Shown here: piece after piece, positions 6,546-7,700 of the stretch
Position numbering within the stretch: the first letter of the stretch is position 1
How the letters are laid out: each line of letters starts with the position of its first letter
NCBI GenBank assembly: GCA_028290685.1
Contig: JAQGJI010000219.1
Location: forward strand, 1 to 7,700
Reading direction: 5' to 3'
From: Devosia sp.
Lineage (GTDB): Bacteria > Pseudomonadota > Alphaproteobacteria > Rhizobiales > Devosiaceae
Length of the DNA stretch: 7,700 bases
Notes under the pieces: generated by a model
What the model was told of the DNA's origin: nothing
Databases searched by the model: none
Seen by the model: only the letters and a program-made list of their open reading frames with translations
Position numbers and translations under genes: made by a program

Positions 6546-6589
6546 GCCACTAACGTTAAGTTGACGGGATTTTAAGCAGAGAGCCCAAG

Positions 6590-7700
6590 ATGAACAACGA
6601 TGGAAGCGACGGTGCGTGGACGCCGTCGATGGAAACCGTACTGACCCACCACGGCCGGGCGCCTGAAGATCAGTTCGGCTTTGTGAACACGCCGGTATAT
6701 CGCGGCTCAACCGTGTTGTTCAAAACCCTTAAGGACCTCGAAGCGCAGGAGCAGCGCTTTATTTATGGCCGGGCCGGCAATCCGACGACGGAAAGCGTCG
6801 AGGCAGTTGTTACCCAGCTTGAGGGCGCCTACAGGACACGCCTCGTGCCGTCCGGGCTGGCTGCGATCACGGTGGCTTTACTCTCCTGCCTGCGGGCGGG
6901 CGACGATGTGCTGATTTCGGACAGTGCTTATGAGCCCGGCCGCAGGTTTGCGGATGGCTTTCTGGCGCGCATGGGAATCAGCGTCCGCTACTACGAACCG
7001 CGAATCGGGGCTGGACTGGCCGAGTTCATGCGGCCCAATACAAGGGCGGTGCTGGCGGAAAGCCCCGGGTCACTGACCTTTGAGGTGCAGGATATACCAG
7101 CGCTGGCGGCAGTCGCCCATGCCGGAGGCGCGCGGTTGATCGTCGACAATTCATGGGCCAGCCCATTGTTCATGCAGCCGATCAAGCTTGGGGCCGATCT
7201 GGTGATCCATGCCGGCACAAAGATGTTCGTCGGGCACTCCGATGCGTTTGCAGGAACGATTTCGGCAACGGAGGAAGCCTGGGGCGACGTCGAGGCCAAT
7301 CGCGCCGCCTTGGGCTTTTTTACCTCCGGGGACGATGCCTTCCTCGTCGCACGGGGGCTGCGAACGCTTGCCATCCGCATGCAGGCGCACCAGGAGCGGG
7401 CGCTGGCGATTGCCAGTTGGCTGGAGGGCCAGGTCGAGGTCGTCAAGGTGTTGCACCCTGCCCTGCCCAGCCATCCAGACCACGCGCTATTCAAACGCGA
7501 TTTTGCCGGGTCGGGAAGTCTGTTCGGGGTGCTGCTGGCGCCAGCGCCGCGAGCTTCGATAGCGGCGTTTCTCGTTCACCTGGGGGTGTTTACCATGGGC
7601 TATTCATGGGGCGGGTACGAGAGCTTGTGCTTGCCGGTGAAGTTGGGAAGCAACCGAACCGCCCGGCCCTGGAGCGAGGCGGGAAATCTGTTCCGGCTGC
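6590..7700 (+). CDS. metC: Cystathionine beta-lyase MetC (3' end outside window)
   Basis: This cytoplasmic PLP enzyme of the Cys/Met metabolism family cleaves L-cystathionine to homocysteine, pyruvate and ammonia in methionine synthesis. I translated 370 codons from the ATG at 6590; the frame is open to the end of the window and roughly 20-30 residues are missing. Key residues: Y59-G-R61 (phosphate contact from the partner subunit), SGLAAIT (88-94), Y114 in SAYEPG (stacks on PLP), D186 in DNSWASP (pyridine nitrogen), and K211 in HAGTKMFVGHSD (Schiff-base lysine). SAYEP and the late SWGGYESL block are of the beta-lyase type rather than gamma-synthase type. No strong Shine-Dalgarno is visible before 6590 (only AGAGAG at 6578-6583). 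A second ATG at codon 14 (6629) is possible, since homology begins near residue 16. It is divergent from aapJ, with 224 bases between, an arrangement I recall from rhizobia. Confidence 0.93.
   Translation, partial: MNNDGSDGAWTPSMETVLTHHGRAPEDQFGFVNTPVYRGSTVLFKTLKDLEAQEQRFIYGRAGNPTTESVEAVVTQLEGAYRTRLVPSGLAAITVALLSCLRAGDDVLISDSAYEPGRRFADGFLARMGISVRYYEPRIGAGLAEFMRPNTRAVLAESPGSLTFEVQDIPALAAVAHAGGARLIVDNSWASPLFMQPIKLGADLVIHAGTKMFVGHSDAFAGTISATEEAWGDVEANRAALGFFTSGDDAFLVARGLRTLAIRMQAHQERALAIASWLEGQVEVVKVLHPALPSHPDHALFKRDFAGSGSLFGVLLAPAPRASIAAFLVHLGVFTMGYSWGGYESLCLPVKLGSNRTARPWSEAGNLFRL

Noticed and set aside
6561..6566. TTGACG considered as the metC -35
   Set aside because: It is only 23 bases from the start codon and has no -10 element at the right distance.

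Overview
The window looks like chromosomal DNA of an alphaproteobacterium, most likely a member of Hyphomicrobiales (Rhizobiales). The evidence is moderately high GC, tightly packed genes, and an aapJ-aapQ-aapM-aapP cluster next to a divergent metC, an arrangement I recall from rhizobia. The genus cannot be fixed from the sequence; Devosia-like relatives are a guess. No mobile elements, CRISPR arrays, tRNA or rRNA genes were seen.

Layout. Positions 1-425 (+) hold the 3' part of a free-standing alanyl-tRNA editing protein of the AlaX type. Its stop codon abuts, with no base between, the stop codon of a convergent gene at 426-1457 (-). That gene encodes a second, divergent AapJ-like periplasmic binding protein. 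After a 241-base gap with no gene come, all on the minus strand and listed in transcription order, aapJ (6365-5349), a strong hairpin terminator or attenuator (about 5336-5297), aapQ (5167-3635), aapM (3630-2503) and aapP (2499-1699). The Q/M and M/P junctions are only 4 and 3 bases. A 224-base divergent control region (6366-6589) separates aapJ from a plus-strand metC (6590 to the window end), which encodes a PLP-dependent cystathionine beta-lyase cut off near its C-terminus.

How the genes work together. AapJ captures L-amino acids in the periplasm. AapQ and AapM form the membrane channel and AapP hydrolyses ATP to drive uptake. The J-Q hairpin would give much binding protein and less membrane complex. 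The extra binding protein at 426-1457 could share the same membrane complex, but it has lost residues that AapJ is expected to use for amino-acid binding. MetC converts cystathionine to homocysteine for methionine synthesis. AlaX clears mischarged tRNA(Ala) in trans.

Most of the window is a well-known transport locus. The parts that depart from the standard are the eroded second binding protein with its TTG start, an AapQ about 110 residues longer than usual with about four extra hydrophobic segments, and the inverted repeats in the aapJ/metC control region. I see no convincing wholly new system.
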